Notes: a model not told the origin generated them from the sequence alone. A DNA stretch of 64,000 nucleotides from Erwinia persicina (GCF_014838825.1 NZ_JACYMO010000007.1:62001-126000); one strand, 5' to 3'. Numbered from the stretch's first letter, positions 9,054 to 18,519 are shown. A program made the numbers and translations.

Positions 9054-11207
9054 ATGCGTAAATCAAGGATTGCCCTCACCGTCCTGGCGTCACTGACCGT
9101 CAGCGTTCAGGCGTTCGCGTCTTCGGATATTCAGAGCTGCCAGTGGGGCAGCAGCGACTGTTTTATCGTCAGCCCGCCGGTGCTGGACGTGACCAATGAC
9201 ACCCGTGACAATCTGTTGCGCCTGGTGAGTGAAAAGATGCCGCCCTCTCTGCTGGCACTGCCCGTGCCGCAGGACATAACCCGCAGCCGTTCATTCTATT
9301 TCGGCTACCATGACGAGGTGACGCCTGCCGCCAGCAGCCCGGTGGTCGCCGGGGATCCCCTGTCAGAAACGCTGCTAACGCAGATTGCCGCGCTGGGTCT
9401 TAACGACAACATTCTTAAGGTCACGCCGATGGCGCCAGGCGAAGAGGAAAATCGTTTTGTCTCTTACACGCTGAGCACCGTTTCCCAGTTTTTCGCTGCG
9501 CTGCTGGCCGATACCACGCTGGACGCAGAACAGCGTAAGGCGCTGGCCACCGCGCGGATGTCCCTGTCCGACAGTGCCGGATACCGCCAGCAGACAGCAG
9601 CGCTGCCCGGTTCTGAAGGGTCTGCGGCTCAGGCCTTCCGTGACTACCTGCTGGCCGCCAGCTTCTTCTATCAGGGTGACTACCCGGCAGCCGGACAGGC
9701 ATTCACCTCACTGGAAAAATCCACACAGCCCTGGGTAGCGGAAACCGCCAGCTATATGCTGATGCGCACGGCGTTGAATCAGAGCAGTCAGAACGCCAAC
9801 GGTGAATATGGCGATTTCGATGTTAAAAAAATCGACAGAGAGGCTGCAGCCAGCGCGATGACAGCGGCCCGTGCCTATCTGACGGCCTGGCCAAAAGGAC
9901 AGTATGTGGCCTCGGCAGAGGGGATGATGCGCCGTATTAACTGGTATCTGGAAGACTGGGACTCGCTGGCAAAACAATATGAACACTCCCTGACGCAGGC
10001 GACACACACGGATGACGTTATCGCACTGATCGCTGAAAACGATCTGAAGCTGCAAAGCAAAGATCAAAGCGGCGATGCGATATTCACCAGCGCCACCGGC
10101 GCTCCGCTGCTGACCTTTACTCAGACGCTGCGTCTGATGCGCAGTCACGACTGCCCGTCACGCCAGCCCTGCGTCGATGCGGCTTATCTTGAGAGCATTA
10201 AGCCGATATTCGACCAGGCCGACCGGCTGCCGCTGTGGCACTATCTGACCCGGATGCAGGCATTCCGTCAGGGTGACTACCCCGCCGTGATCGCCGCGAT
10301 TAAACCCGCAGACGCCCTGCCCGCGCACGATATCCTGACGTTCAGCGAACAGGTCCTGTACGGCGATGCACTGATGGCCCGCCAGCAGTGGCCGGCTGCC
10401 CGTGACCACTGGTCACATCTGTTAACCCTGAGTCAGGATGCAGAACAGCAACAGTTCCTGCAGGGACGGCTGGCCGCCGCGCTGGTGTCTGGCGATGAAA
10501 CAGCAAAAATCTTCGCCCCGGACAGTCAGGTAACGAACCTGCGATACCGTTCGCTGGTGCTGAAGACCCGGGCTACCCCCGCCCTGCTGCGCCAGCAGGC
10601 CAGCAACGGCCCCAACGATGAAGAACGCACCATCGCCCTGCACACCCTGCTGGTCAGGGATCTCACCGAAGCGCGCTACGGTGAGTGGCTGCAGGATCGG
10701 ACGCTGGCCGGGCATATCACCACGCCAGTGGTGACCGGGGCGTTTGACGATGTGCAGCTCAGCGCCTTCGACTGGAGCGGGGAAAAGACCGAAAAAGGCT
10801 ATGCCTGCCCGTCGCTGCAGACGGTCGTGACGCAGCTCAATGGTCAGCGCGACAACAGCCACGCGCTGAACTGCCTGAGCGAATTCTTCCGCACCACCGG
10901 TGTTGCGGTCAGTCTCGCGGCCGACAGCGGCGGCAACGGCACGCTGGACACGACGGTGACGGAAGGTAAACGGCCCGGACAGCCGGACCGCCAGCACTAC
11001 TACCAGCAGGTGATTGGCAACAGCAAAACGGAACCAGAAGATAAAAGCTATGCGCTGTATCGCGCCGTGATGTGCTACGCCCCGTCGGGCTACAGCGACT
11101 GCGGCGGCGCAGAAGTCGATAAGTCCCAGCGCCAGCGCTGGTTCACGCAGCTGAAAAAACAGTATCCGGGAAGCGCGTGGGCCAAAAAGCTCAAGTATTA
11201 CTGGTAA
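9054..11207 (+). CDS. Large exported protein of unknown function (DUF3142 partner)
   Basis: A 717-aa protein with a clear Sec signal peptide (MRKSRIALTVLASL, cleavage probably after VQAFA at about residue 22). I do not recognise a named family. The body is rich in Ala, Gln, Leu and Trp helices with repeated aromatic spacing, compatible with a helical-repeat (TPR/SLT-superhelix-like) fold, and four cysteines occur in C-x(6)-C style pairs near both ends, suggesting disulfides in the periplasm. The start has a good GGAAAGGA Shine-Dalgarno. Its last 31 bp overlap the start of the DUF3142 gene, so the two are translationally coupled and probably act together. No catalytic motif could be assigned. 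Confidence 0.8.
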   Translation: MRKSRIALTVLASLTVSVQAFASSDIQSCQWGSSDCFIVSPPVLDVTNDTRDNLLRLVSEKMPPSLLALPVPQDITRSRSFYFGYHDEVTPAASSPVVAGDPLSETLLTQIAALGLNDNILKVTPMAPGEEENRFVSYTLSTVSQFFAALLADTTLDAEQRKALATARMSLSDSAGYRQQTAALPGSEGSAAQAFRDYLLAASFFYQGDYPAAGQAFTSLEKSTQPWVAETASYMLMRTALNQSSQNANGEYGDFDVKKIDREAAASAMTAARAYLTAWPKGQYVASAEGMMRRINWYLEDWDSLAKQYEHSLTQATHTDDVIALIAENDLKLQSKDQSGDAIFTSATGAPLLTFTQTLRLMRSHDCPSRQPCVDAAYLESIKPIFDQADRLPLWHYLTRMQAFRQGDYPAVIAAIKPADALPAHDILTFSEQVLYGDALMARQQWPAARDHWSHLLTLSQDAEQQQFLQGRLAAALVSGDETAKIFAPDSQVTNLRYRSLVLKTRATPALLRQQASNGPNDEERTIALHTLLVRDLTEARYGEWLQDRTLAGHITTPVVTGAFDDVQLSAFDWSGEKTEKGYACPSLQTVVTQLNGQRDNSHALNCLSEFFRTTGVAVSLAADSGGNGTLDTTVTEGKRPGQPDRQHYYQQVIGNSKTEPEDKSYALYRAVMCYAPSGYSDCGGAEVDKSQRQRWFTQLKKQYPGSAWAKKLKYYW

Positions 11208-11902
11208 GCCTGGCGCTGGTGTTCCTGTCTGCGCTGCCGGTCAGGGCCACACAGCAGATTACCGCCCGCGATGCTCAGGCATTCTGGCTGTGGTCGGGCG
11301 TCCGGCCGGGTCCTGAGCTGCGCACTGCGCGCACCGTCTATCTGCATCAGGGGGAGGTGATCTCCCGGCAGGGTCAGGCGGTGTTTGTCCGTATGGGTCT
11401 GCCGGTCAGTCGTTTAACCTTCCCGCAGATCTGGATCACGGTGCGCATGGAAACGCTGGCGGTACCGGACGCCATGCTGGAGCGCACGGTTCAGCTGGCG
11501 CGGCGCTGGCAGCAGGCCGGTAATCACGTGGCCGGCGTGCAGATTGACTTTGATGCAGCCACCCACCGTCTGGATCAGTACAGCCTGTTTCTGCAGCGGC
11601 TGAGAAAAGTCCTGCCGCCAGAGTTCTCTCTGGGGGTAACCGGGCTGCTCGACTGGGCGAAAACGGGCAACGTCGCTACGTTGAATGCGCTACCGGTGGA
11701 TGAGCTGGTGATCCAGAGCTACCAGGGACGCCAGACAGTCAGCCGCTATGCTGACTATCTTCCGGCGCTGGACGGTCTGCGCATCCCCTTCCGCCTGGGG
11801 CTGGTACAGCACGGACAATGGAATAAGCAGGATGAGCAGCGCCTGCTGGCCTCGCCGTGGTATCGCGGCAGCGTGATCTTTTTACTCAACCCCGAAAAAT
11901 GA
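11177..11902 (+). CDS. DUF3142 domain exported protein
   Basis: A 241-aa protein starting at GTG 11177 inside the end of the preceding gene (31-bp overlap, different frame). The N-terminus MGQKAQVLLVSLALVFLSAL followed by PVRA is a signal peptide. The remainder fits DUF3142, a TIM-barrel-like family: IQIDFDAATHRLDQY (VQIDFDA) marks the putative beta-strand acidic site and ELVIQSYQG another strand end. The family is uncharacterised; a role in envelope polysaccharide or peptidoglycan processing is only a guess from the barrel fold. A strong terminator overlaps its stop codon, so the pair forms a two-gene unit. Confidence 0.75.
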   Translation: MGQKAQVLLVSLALVFLSALPVRATQQITARDAQAFWLWSGVRPGPELRTARTVYLHQGEVISRQGQAVFVRMGLPVSRLTFPQIWITVRMETLAVPDAMLERTVQLARRWQQAGNHVAGVQIDFDAATHRLDQYSLFLQRLRKVLPPEFSLGVTGLLDWAKTGNVATLNALPVDELVIQSYQGRQTVSRYADYLPALDGLRIPFRLGLVQHGQWNKQDEQRLLASPWYRGSVIFLLNPEK

Positions 11903-11941
11903 CTTTTTATGCAAATTAATCAGATAAAAAGTCATTTTTTA
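11897..11941 (+). terminator. Rho-independent terminator after DUF3142 gene
   Basis: A 14-bp perfect stem (11897-11910 with 11924-11937), a 13-nt loop and a following T-run form a strong AT-rich terminator. The TGA stop codon at 11900-11902 lies inside the left arm, so translation to the end of the gene would transiently disrupt it. Confidence 0.85.
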
Positions 11942-12012
11942 TTGTCCTCACGGCCGCCATCACGCATACTCTGAACCTACTGTTTTTCACCCATTTAAGG
12001 CAAAGGGCTGTA

Positions 12013-12942
12013 ATGAGTCAGAAATATCGCGTGTTTATCGACGGTCAGGCGGGCACCACCGGGTTGCAGATCCAGCAGCGGTTAGCCCGCCATCCCCGGA
12101 TTGAAATGCTGCACATTGATGAGGCACTGCGCAAAGATGCCGCCGCCCGTCAGGCGCTGATGAAACAGGCTGATGTCAGTATTCTTTGCCTGCCCGATGC
12201 GGCCGCGCGTGAAGCGGTTGCCCTGGCCGATGCCGTCGGCGCGCGCGTGCTGGACGCCAGCTCCGCCCACCGTGTTGATGCGGACTGGGTCTATGGCCTG
12301 CCAGAACTGGCGGCCGGTCAGCGTGAAAAAATCCGTGCAGCCAGCCACGTCTCCAACCCGGGTTGCTATGCCACCGGGGCCATTGCGCTGCTGGCCCCGC
12401 TTACGCAGTGCGGTCTGCTGAAGGCCGACCAGCCGCTGGCGATTAATGCCGTGTCCGGCTACAGCGGCGGCGGTAAAGCGATGATCGAAAAATACCAGCA
12501 GGCCGGTACCGGCTTTGCCGCTTACGGCCTCGGCTTTGATCACAAGCATCTGAAAGAGATCCAGGCCTGGGGTGGACTGACCAGCAGGCCGATTTTCCAG
12601 CCTGCGGTGGGTGATTATGCCCAGGGGATGCTGGTCTTTATCCCGGTGAATAACAGCGACGGCGCGGCTTTCCAGCAGGCGCTGGCCCGCTTCTATGCCG
12701 GTCAGCATTTTATTCAGGTACACGCGCTGAATCACATGGATGAGGACACATCACCGTATCTGCTGCCGGAAGCGCTGAACAATACTAATAATATGGAACT
12801 GTTCGTCTTCAGCCATGCGCAGCAGCGTCAGAGCATGCTGGTCGCCAGACTGGATAACCTGGGTAAAGGTGCGTCGGGTGCGGCGGTACAGAACCTGAAC
12901 CTGATGCTCGGTCTGCCGGAAGACCTTTGCGTCAACCTGTGA
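12013..12942 (+). CDS. argC: N-acetyl-gamma-glutamyl-phosphate reductase, type 2
   Basis: A 309-aa enzyme that reduces N-acetyl-glutamyl-5-phosphate to the semialdehyde with NADPH in arginine synthesis. The N-terminal nucleotide-binding start is DGQAGTTGLQI, the catalytic cysteine is in SNPGCYATGA (about residue 117) and the catalytic histidine region reads FDHKHLKEIQ. Length and sequence are those of the short type 2 ArgC, not the roughly 334-aa type 1 ArgC in the usual enterobacterial argCBH cluster. It stands alone between two terminator-bounded units with no other arg gene near. It may be a second, acquired copy or the only ArgC of this strain; this window cannot tell. No convincing ARG box is visible upstream. 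Confidence 0.9.
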   Translation: MSQKYRVFIDGQAGTTGLQIQQRLARHPRIEMLHIDEALRKDAAARQALMKQADVSILCLPDAAAREAVALADAVGARVLDASSAHRVDADWVYGLPELAAGQREKIRAASHVSNPGCYATGAIALLAPLTQCGLLKADQPLAINAVSGYSGGGKAMIEKYQQAGTGFAAYGLGFDHKHLKEIQAWGGLTSRPIFQPAVGDYAQGMLVFIPVNNSDGAAFQQALARFYAGQHFIQVHALNHMDEDTSPYLLPEALNNTNNMELFVFSHAQQRQSMLVARLDNLGKGASGAAVQNLNLMLGLPEDLCVNL

Positions 12943-13137
12943 AGGGACTTAACGGGGGCGCAGGCCGTCCCCGTCTCTTCAACTGATCCTGTTAACTGAA
13001 CCCGCCATTGCGCTAAAATCCTTACCTGACTCACAGTTTATCCCTTCGCTTCCTGATCATTTCGTCAAAATCGACTAAAGTTTTAATCTGCTCAACTACT
13101 TACAGATCATGTACGGTCTGGACATGGAGAATGGCCA

Positions 13138-14820
13138 ATGAGAAGAGTCGAACAACGTCAATGGAACACCCGCCTGTTTACCCCCCTGTTACTGACTGCT
13201 GCCCTGACGGCCAGTTTTTCACTGCAGGCGGAAGAGAGCCAGCGGATGCTGAGCAGCAACCCTCCGCCGCCTGATGTGCGTCTGGGGCCACTGTTCCACG
13301 CGGTGCAGGCAGCGAAGCTATATCCCGACCAGAAAACGTTTGCCGACGCCGTGCCTAAGCAGGACCCGACCGCCATTCTCAGCGACTGGCAGATGCAGAA
13401 ACAGCAGCGCAATTTCAATCTGAAACGTTTTGTCGAGACAAACTTCACCCTGCCCGCTGCCGGCGAAAAATATGTTCCCCCATCCGGGCAGAGCCTGCGG
13501 GCACACATTAATGGCCTGTGGCCGGTGCTGACGCGGTCGGCCAGCCAGGCGAATCAGTGGGATTCGCTACTGCCGCTGCCAAAACCCTATGTGGTGCCGG
13601 GCGGTCGCTTCCGTGAAGTCTATTACTGGGACAGCTACTTCACCATGCTCGGTCTGGCAGAAAGCGGACACTGGGACCGCGTGCAGGACATGGTCGATAA
13701 CTTCGCCTCGGAGCTGGATAAATACGGCCATATTCCTAACGGCAACCGCAGCTACTACCTCAGCCGTTCTCAGCCGCCGTTCTTCAGTATGATGGTCGAC
13801 CTGCTGGCGAAGCACGACGGCGAAGCCGTTTACAGCAAATATCTGCCGCAGTTGGAGAAAGAGTACAACTACTGGATGGCCGATGCAGACAGTCCGTCGT
13901 TAGCCGCCGGTTCGGCCAGCAAGCGGATCGTTAAGCTGAAAGATGGCACCCTGCTCAACCGTTACTGGGATGCCCGCGACGTGCCACGTACCGAATCCTA
14001 CATGGATGATATCGCCACCGCAGGCAAAGCGCCGGATCGCGACAAAGCCGGGCTGTACCGTGACCTGCGTGCCGGAGCGGCCTCGGGCTGGGATTTCAGC
14101 TCACGCTGGTTCGATAAGCCGGGCGATCTGGCCACCATCCACACCACGCGTATCGTACCGGTTGACCTCAATGCCCTGATGTTCCATCTGGAAAAAACCC
14201 TGGCTCATGCTTATCAGGTGGCAAAGAATGAGGACGCCAGCAAACGCCTGACCGCACGCGCCGCGCAGCGTCAGGAAGCGATTAACCGCTATTTGTGGGA
14301 TGACAAACAGGGCTGGTATGCCGACTATGACTGGCAGAAAGCCGAGGGCCGTCCACAGCTGACGGCCGCTGCGCTGTTCCCGCTCTATCTCCAGGCAGCC
14401 ACTGACGATCACGCTAACCGCACCGCCACGGCAGTGAAGGCACAGCTGCTGAAGGAAGGAGGGCTGGTGACCACCACGGTGAATAACGGTCAGCAGTGGG
14501 ATGCACCTAACGGCTGGGCTCCCCTGCAGTGGGCCGCTGTCGAAGGGCTGAACCACTACGGCAAACAGGATCTGGCCAAAGAGATTGGTATGCGATTCCT
14601 GCAGAATGTGCAGGCCACCTACGATAAAGAGCACAAGCTGGTGGAGAAATACGTGGTCGAAGGGAAAGGTCTTGGCGGCGGTGGCGGCGGTGAATACCCG
14701 CTCCAGGATGGCTTTGGCTGGACCAACGGCGTCACGCTGAAACTGATGGATCTTTACTGTCCGAAAGAGACGACCTGTAATAACGTCGGCGATATCAGCG
14801 CCGCCAGACCGGCGAAATAA
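13138..14820 (+). CDS. treA: Periplasmic trehalase (GH37)
   Basis: A 560-aa GH37 alpha,alpha-trehalase that splits trehalose to two glucose in the periplasm. A basic N-terminus followed by a hydrophobic core and LQA form the signal peptide (about 31 residues). Both GH37 signatures are present, [14 protein letters not shown] (about residue 151) and [10 protein letters not shown] (about 450), with the Gly-rich GGGGGGEY loop near the C-terminus. SD is GGAG before ATG 13138. Relative to E. coli, the order treA-ymgE-ycgR-emtA-ldcA is conserved. It would let the cell use external trehalose under high osmolarity; the cytoplasmic TreF paralogue lacks a signal peptide, so TreA is the right name. Confidence 0.95.
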   Translation: MRRVEQRQWNTRLFTPLLLTAALTASFSLQAEESQRMLSSNPPPPDVRLGPLFHAVQAAKLYPDQKTFADAVPKQDPTAILSDWQMQKQQRNFNLKRFVETNFTLPAAGEKYVPPSGQSLRAHINGLWPVLTRSASQANQWDSLLPLPKPYVVPGGRFREVYYWDSYFTMLGLAESGHWDRVQDMVDNFASELDKYGHIPNGNRSYYLSRSQPPFFSMMVDLLAKHDGEAVYSKYLPQLEKEYNYWMADADSPSLAAGSASKRIVKLKDGTLLNRYWDARDVPRTESYMDDIATAGKAPDRDKAGLYRDLRAGAASGWDFSSRWFDKPGDLATIHTTRIVPVDLNALMFHLEKTLAHAYQVAKNEDASKRLTARAAQRQEAINRYLWDDKQGWYADYDWQKAEGRPQLTAAALFPLYLQAATDDHANRTATAVKAQLLKEGGLVTTTVNNGQQWDAPNGWAPLQWAAVEGLNHYGKQDLAKEIGMRFLQNVQATYDKEHKLVEKYVVEGKGLGGGGGGEYPLQDGFGWTNGVTLKLMDLYCPKETTCNNVGDISAARPAK

Positions 14821-14837
14821 CACCGGTTATACGCAAC

Positions 14838-14867
14838 AAAAAAGGGAGGCCGGAGCCTCCCTTTTTT
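14838..14867. terminator. Bidirectional terminator between treA and ymgE
   Basis: A six-A run, GGGAGGC, a 4-nt loop, GCCTCCC and a six-T run (14838-14867) give a textbook intrinsic terminator on both strands, serving the convergent treA and ymgE genes. Confidence 0.92.
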
Positions 14868-14878
14868 AACATGCGGTT

Positions 14879-15127
14879 TTAGCTGCGCACTTTACGGTAG
14901 ATCCACAGCACCACAATGGCACCCACTACCGCGACAACGAAGCTGCCGAAGTTAAACCCGTCTACCCTGCCGAAGCCGAACAAGGTGCTGATCCAGCCAC
15001 CGACAACGGCACCCACCACCCCAAGCACGACGGTGATAATGAAGCCGCCACCATCTTTACCCGGCATGATCCACTTGGCAATAATACCGGCGATAAGACC
15101 AAAGATGATCCATGAAAGAATACCCAT
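14879..15127 (-). CDS. ymgE: GlsB/YeaQ/YmgE family small membrane protein
   Basis: An 82-aa very hydrophobic protein of the transglycosylase-associated/GlsB-YeaQ-YmgE family. It has about three transmembrane helices rich in Gly, Ile and Val, starting MGILSWIIFGLIAG and containing the family motif W-I-M-P-G-K-D-G-G-G-F. The biochemical function is unknown; relatives are induced in stationary phase and stress. Its place between treA and ycgR matches E. coli ymgE. SD AAGGAG sits 8 nt before the start. It converges on treA over a shared terminator. Confidence 0.9.
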   Translation of the reverse strand: MGILSWIIFGLIAGIIAKWIMPGKDGGGFIITVVLGVVGAVVGGWISTLFGFGRVDGFNFGSFVVAVVGAIVVLWIYRKVRS

Positions 15128-15327
15128 TTCTGACTCCTTAATATCTTCTGATTTAACGCTTCACCTAATAAAACGCACTAAGTATAGGCGAGGTTTCTAA
15201 GTCTGTGATTTAAATCTAAACTTTCTTAACAACTTTAGTAAGATAATTGTAAAGGACGCGATGCAGGTGCCGATAACCGTTACAGGGCCGCTAACGCGCA
15301 TGATGGGGTATTCGACTGGAGCTGGAT

Positions 15328-16065
15328 GTGAAAGAGGACGACAAAGAGCAGTATCTGAAACGTGGGCCGCTGGCCGTGCTGGCCGTCCTGCGGGATCTTC
15401 TGGAGAACCAGACGCCGGTGATGGTCTCCCACGCGCGTGGCCAGTTTATCACCCGGCTGCTGTATGCTGACAAAGCGAACATGGTGCTCGATTTCGGCAG
15501 TAATGACTATGACAATCAGCTGGCCAGCGAGGCTGACAACCTGCACATCACCGCAGAAACCCGTGGCGCCAAAGTCGAGTTTGCTCTGCACGCGTTGGGG
15601 ACGGTAGAGCATGACGGGCTGCCGGCTTTTTCTGCCGACCTGCCGGAACTGCTCTGGATGATCCAGCGCCGCGAGTTTTTCCGCGTGACCGCCCCGCTCA
15701 ATCCGGTGTTTTACTGTCATATTCCCTGGCCTGACGGATCCGGTGAAGGCCGGCTGCGCCTGCAGGACTTGTCTCTGGGTGGCGTGGGCGTCCTTTCGGA
15801 CAGCGCGCTGCCGGAGACGCTGAAAACCGGCGACAGCATTACTAAACTGCGCGTGGAGATGGGCGACTATGGCCGTTTTGAAGTGGATGCACAGCTGATC
15901 ACCATCGGTAAACGCAGCGTGGTGGGCAGTAAAAGTGAAACGATAGTCACCCCCCGCCTGAGCTTTCGCTTCCTGTCGCTGAACGCGGCACAGGAGCGGG
16001 CGTTACAGCAGGTGATCTTTTCACTGGAACGGCTGGCGCGCGATAAAGCCAACCGTTTCCAGTAA
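15328..16065 (+). CDS. ycgR: Flagellar brake protein YcgR (c-di-GMP effector)
   Basis: A 245-aa PilZ protein. On binding c-di-GMP, YcgR docks on the flagellar motor and slows and biases rotation. The N-terminal YcgR domain (about 1-110) includes LAVLRDLLENQTPV; the C-terminal PilZ domain has the ligand-binding RREFFR (about 114-119) and DLSLGGVGV motifs. The start is GTG 15328 with GGAG six nucleotides upstream; the frame has no better ATG. Synteny with E. coli (next to emtA) supports the call. No convincing FliA promoter was found immediately upstream although ycgR is flagellar-class regulated in E. coli. It ends 3 bp before the convergent emtA. Confidence 0.95.
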   Translation: MKEDDKEQYLKRGPLAVLAVLRDLLENQTPVMVSHARGQFITRLLYADKANMVLDFGSNDYDNQLASEADNLHITAETRGAKVEFALHALGTVEHDGLPAFSADLPELLWMIQRREFFRVTAPLNPVFYCHIPWPDGSGEGRLRLQDLSLGGVGVLSDSALPETLKTGDSITKLRVEMGDYGRFEVDAQLITIGKRSVVGSKSETIVTPRLSFRFLSLNAAQERALQQVIFSLERLARDKANRFQ

Positions 16066-16068
16066 ATA

Positions 16069-16704
16069 TCAGATGGTGCGGTAGGCGGTGGTGACCTTCC
16101 ACAGGTAGCGCGGTGCCTGAGCCGCCGGATGCTTATTCTGTACGTGCTGATAGAACGCTTCCGGGGTCATGGCATTAATCATCGCAATTGCCCGGTCACG
16201 ATCGCGCGAGAAGGTGCGAAGCAGCGCTCCGGCCCCGTTGGCATAGGAAACGATGGTGGCATAGCGCAGGGTTTTCGGATCGCGAATGCCCGCCAGCTGC
16301 TGCTCCTGCAGAATACGCAGATACGCGGTACCAATGTCGATATTCTTCACCGGATCGCGCAGTTCTGACTTCGTCGGCTGGCCGCGCAGGCCCTGAGAAC
16401 GATACACTTCACGCCCGGCCGTTGAGGCCTTTATCTGCATCAATCCAACGGCATTCGATCTGCTGACAACCGTTGGATTGCCGCCCGATTCCACGGCAAT
16501 AATCGCTTCAACCAGCTTTTGATCCACACCGTTCCGCTGGGCGGCCTGCTCGGTCATCATGGACCAGGCGCTGGCCACCTGTGAAGGCGGTGCCTGGGTT
16601 AAGGGCGTGTCGGTCTGACGAACAATTTTTCTGTGCGGTTCGCTGGCACAGCCTGCCAGCAGTAATGCTGCGATGATCGCCGCTGTTTTCACGCTTTTTC
16701 TCAC
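16069..16704 (-). CDS. emtA: Membrane-bound lytic murein transglycosylase E
   Basis: A 211-aa lipoprotein of the SLT (GH23) family that cleaves glycan strands of peptidoglycan to 1,6-anhydromuropeptides. The N-terminus carries a lipobox (LLAG-C19), followed by Ser/Glu, i.e. outer-membrane sorting is expected. The catalytic glutamate is in IIAVESGGNP (about residue 72) and the NAVGLMQI motif follows; both are SLT hallmarks. Size is close to E. coli EmtA (about 203 aa). It is convergent with ycgR and divergent from ldcA, the conserved E. coli arrangement, so a murein-cleaving and a murein-recycling enzyme are neighbours. Confidence 0.94.
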   Translation of the reverse strand: MRKSVKTAAIIAALLLAGCASEPHRKIVRQTDTPLTQAPPSQVASAWSMMTEQAAQRNGVDQKLVEAIIAVESGGNPTVVSRSNAVGLMQIKASTAGREVYRSQGLRGQPTKSELRDPVKNIDIGTAYLRILQEQQLAGIRDPKTLRYATIVSYANGAGALLRTFSRDRDRAIAMINAMTPEAFYQHVQNKHPAAQAPRYLWKVTTAYRTI

Positions 16705-16900
16705 GCTTTTATTATCCTCTGAGCCTTAGCTTCATGACTATCATACGGCATGTCTGCCTTCAGGAAATTGCCGTCACTCTTAAATTGTGCGGTATGCGGA
16801 TGACTTCATAACGGCTATTCGTCATCATCGACATTATAGGACCGCACTGAATTCGAAATAATTCCCTGCGTGCGCATAAAAAACCACCAAAGTGAGCGTT

Positions 16901-17824
16901 ATGTCAACTATTCCACGTACGATTCATCTGGTTGCCCCCTCGGGTTACTGCCACAATCCTGCGGCCGCAGCACGCGGCGTCGCCCGCCTGGAGGCTGACG
17001 GCCACCGGGTGACGAACAGCGGCGTTATTGCCCGCCGTGAACAGCGTTTTGCCGGCAGTGACAGCCAGCGTCTGGCCGATATTAACGGCCTGGCTACGCT
17101 GGAGACGCTCCCGGATATCGTTTTGGCCGTGCGCGGGGGATATGGTGCCTCCCGCCTGTTGCCCCTCATTGACTATTCTGCACTGCGCGATCGCCTGCTG
17201 GATGCCCCCATTGCCCTGTGTGGCCACAGCGATTTCACCGCCATTCAGCTGGCGCTGCTGGCGCAAAGTGGCGTCCTCAGCTTCAGCGCCCCGATGCTGG
17301 CAGGTAACTTCGGCGCTGAGGTTTTATCTGAATTTACCGTCCGGCACTTCTGGCACGCGCTAACTTCCCCTACATTAACGGTAAACTGGACGACAGTATC
17401 ACAGCAGGTACAGGTGGCCGGCACCGTATGGGGTGGTAACCTGGCGATGATAACGTCGCTGATTGGTACACCCTGGATGCCCGATATCCACGGTGGCATT
17501 CTGGTGATCGAGGATGTGAATGAGCACCCTTTCCGCATTGAACGGATGCTGCTTCAGCTGCATCAGTGCGGCCTACTTTCCCGCCAGAGTGCCATTGTTA
17601 CCGGCAGTTTTAGCGGAACCACTTCGACGGATTATGACAACGGCTACGATTTCACCAGCGTCTGGAACCTGATACGCGATTTAACCGGCCTGCCGGTGGT
17701 CACCGATCTGCAGTTTGGCCATAGTGCGGACACCGTCACCCTGCCCCTTGGTGCCCGGGGCCAATTGACAGTGGAGGGATCCGCAGCGTCACTGCAGATA
17801 TCAGGACATCCCGTGCTGCGCTGA
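16901..17824 (+). CDS. ldcA: Muramoyltetrapeptide (LD-) carboxypeptidase
   Basis: A 307-aa cytoplasmic serine peptidase (S66) that removes D-Ala from recycled L,D-linked tetrapeptide. The Ser-Glu-His triad maps to GHSDFTAIQ (Ser about 108), LVIEDVNEHPFR and QFGHSADTVTLPLG. The N-terminus IHLVAPSGYC matches LdcA of E. coli. The frame could begin at GTG 16892; ATG 16901 was chosen because it has a GTGAG ribosome-binding-like stretch 6 nt away and matches the family start. It is followed after about 20 bp by the MBL-fold gene in the same direction, so the two may be cotranscribed. Confidence 0.94.
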   Translation: MSTIPRTIHLVAPSGYCHNPAAAARGVARLEADGHRVTNSGVIARREQRFAGSDSQRLADINGLATLETLPDIVLAVRGGYGASRLLPLIDYSALRDRLLDAPIALCGHSDFTAIQLALLAQSGVLSFSAPMLAGNFGAEVLSEFTVRHFWHALTSPTLTVNWTTVSQQVQVAGTVWGGNLAMITSLIGTPWMPDIHGGILVIEDVNEHPFRIERMLLQLHQCGLLSRQSAIVTGSFSGTTSTDYDNGYDFTSVWNLIRDLTGLPVVTDLQFGHSADTVTLPLGARGQLTVEGSAASLQISGHPVLR

Positions 17825-17844
17825 TCGTGGGGAGCACAATAATA

Positions 17845-18519
17845 ATGAAACAGTTGTATGAAGATCTCTGGGTATCCACCCCGGAGTTTCCCGCCAGTAA
17901 GGATGAACCGGAGCAGCTCATGCACGGTTTTTTATTGCAGCATTTGCGTGGAAATTTACTGATTTCACGGGTAACCAGCGCGGAAGATCAGCAGGCCATT
18001 GCCGATCGCGGTGGTCTCATCCGCCATTATCTGACTCACTGTCATGAGGCCTGTCCTGCGACGCGGGCATTACAGCAGCGGTTTAATTCCGCGCTGTACT
18101 GCCATGCGCGGGCTTTAGGTCAGGTCAGCCATTTCGCGGAAGCCGATGCCACCTTTCATACGGCTGAAGTTCACTGCGGCAGTTTTCATGTGGTCCCCAC
18201 ACCCGGCCACACGCCGGGCAGCACCAGTTATCTTTATGCGTCACCCTATGGCAAAACCTACCTGTTCGTTGGTGACACTGTCACGTTATCTCGCGGGCGT
18301 TGGGTGACAGTACTGGTAGAGGAAAGTAATGAAAACGATCTGCGGCAGACGCTGGAGTTTTACCGGGCGTTACGCCCGGATGTGGTGCTGATGGGAACCA
18401 CCCTCGGCCACCAGGCGTGGCAGGAGGTGGATGTGCGTCAGTGGCTGGCGCTGCTGGATGAGGCAGAGAATAACGTACTGGATCTGCGCCATTCCGCGCT
18501 GCATACCAGCCTCCACTGA
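17845..18519 (+). CDS. Metallo-beta-lactamase-fold protein with altered zinc motif
   Basis: A 224-aa protein of the MBL-fold hydrolase superfamily. Strands ending in GNLLISR, LTHCHEA, VVPTPGHTPGSTSY and LFVGDTV line up with the usual metal-binding loops. The canonical T-H-x-H-x-D-H box is here THCHEAC, keeping two His but lacking the D-H pair; the later His (PTPGHTPG) and Asp (GDT) are kept. One metal site may be lost, or the protein may have a different activity. The chosen ATG 17845 follows GGGGAG at about 10 nt; GTG 17827 is possible. It lies just downstream of ldcA and abuts the convergent methyltransferase with no gap. The substrate is unknown. Confidence 0.8.
   Translation: MKQLYEDLWVSTPEFPASKDEPEQLMHGFLLQHLRGNLLISRVTSAEDQQAIADRGGLIRHYLTHCHEACPATRALQQRFNSALYCHARALGQVSHFAEADATFHTAEVHCGSFHVVPTPGHTPGSTSYLYASPYGKTYLFVGDTVTLSRGRWVTVLVEESNENDLRQTLEFYRALRPDVVLMGTTLGHQAWQEVDVRQWLALLDEAENNVLDLRHSALHTSLH

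Noticed and set aside
15216..15260. TAAACTTT as a FliA promoter for ycgR
   Set aside because: The second half (GCCGATAA) is not found at N11; the nearest AAGATAAT is at 15 bases, outside the normal range.
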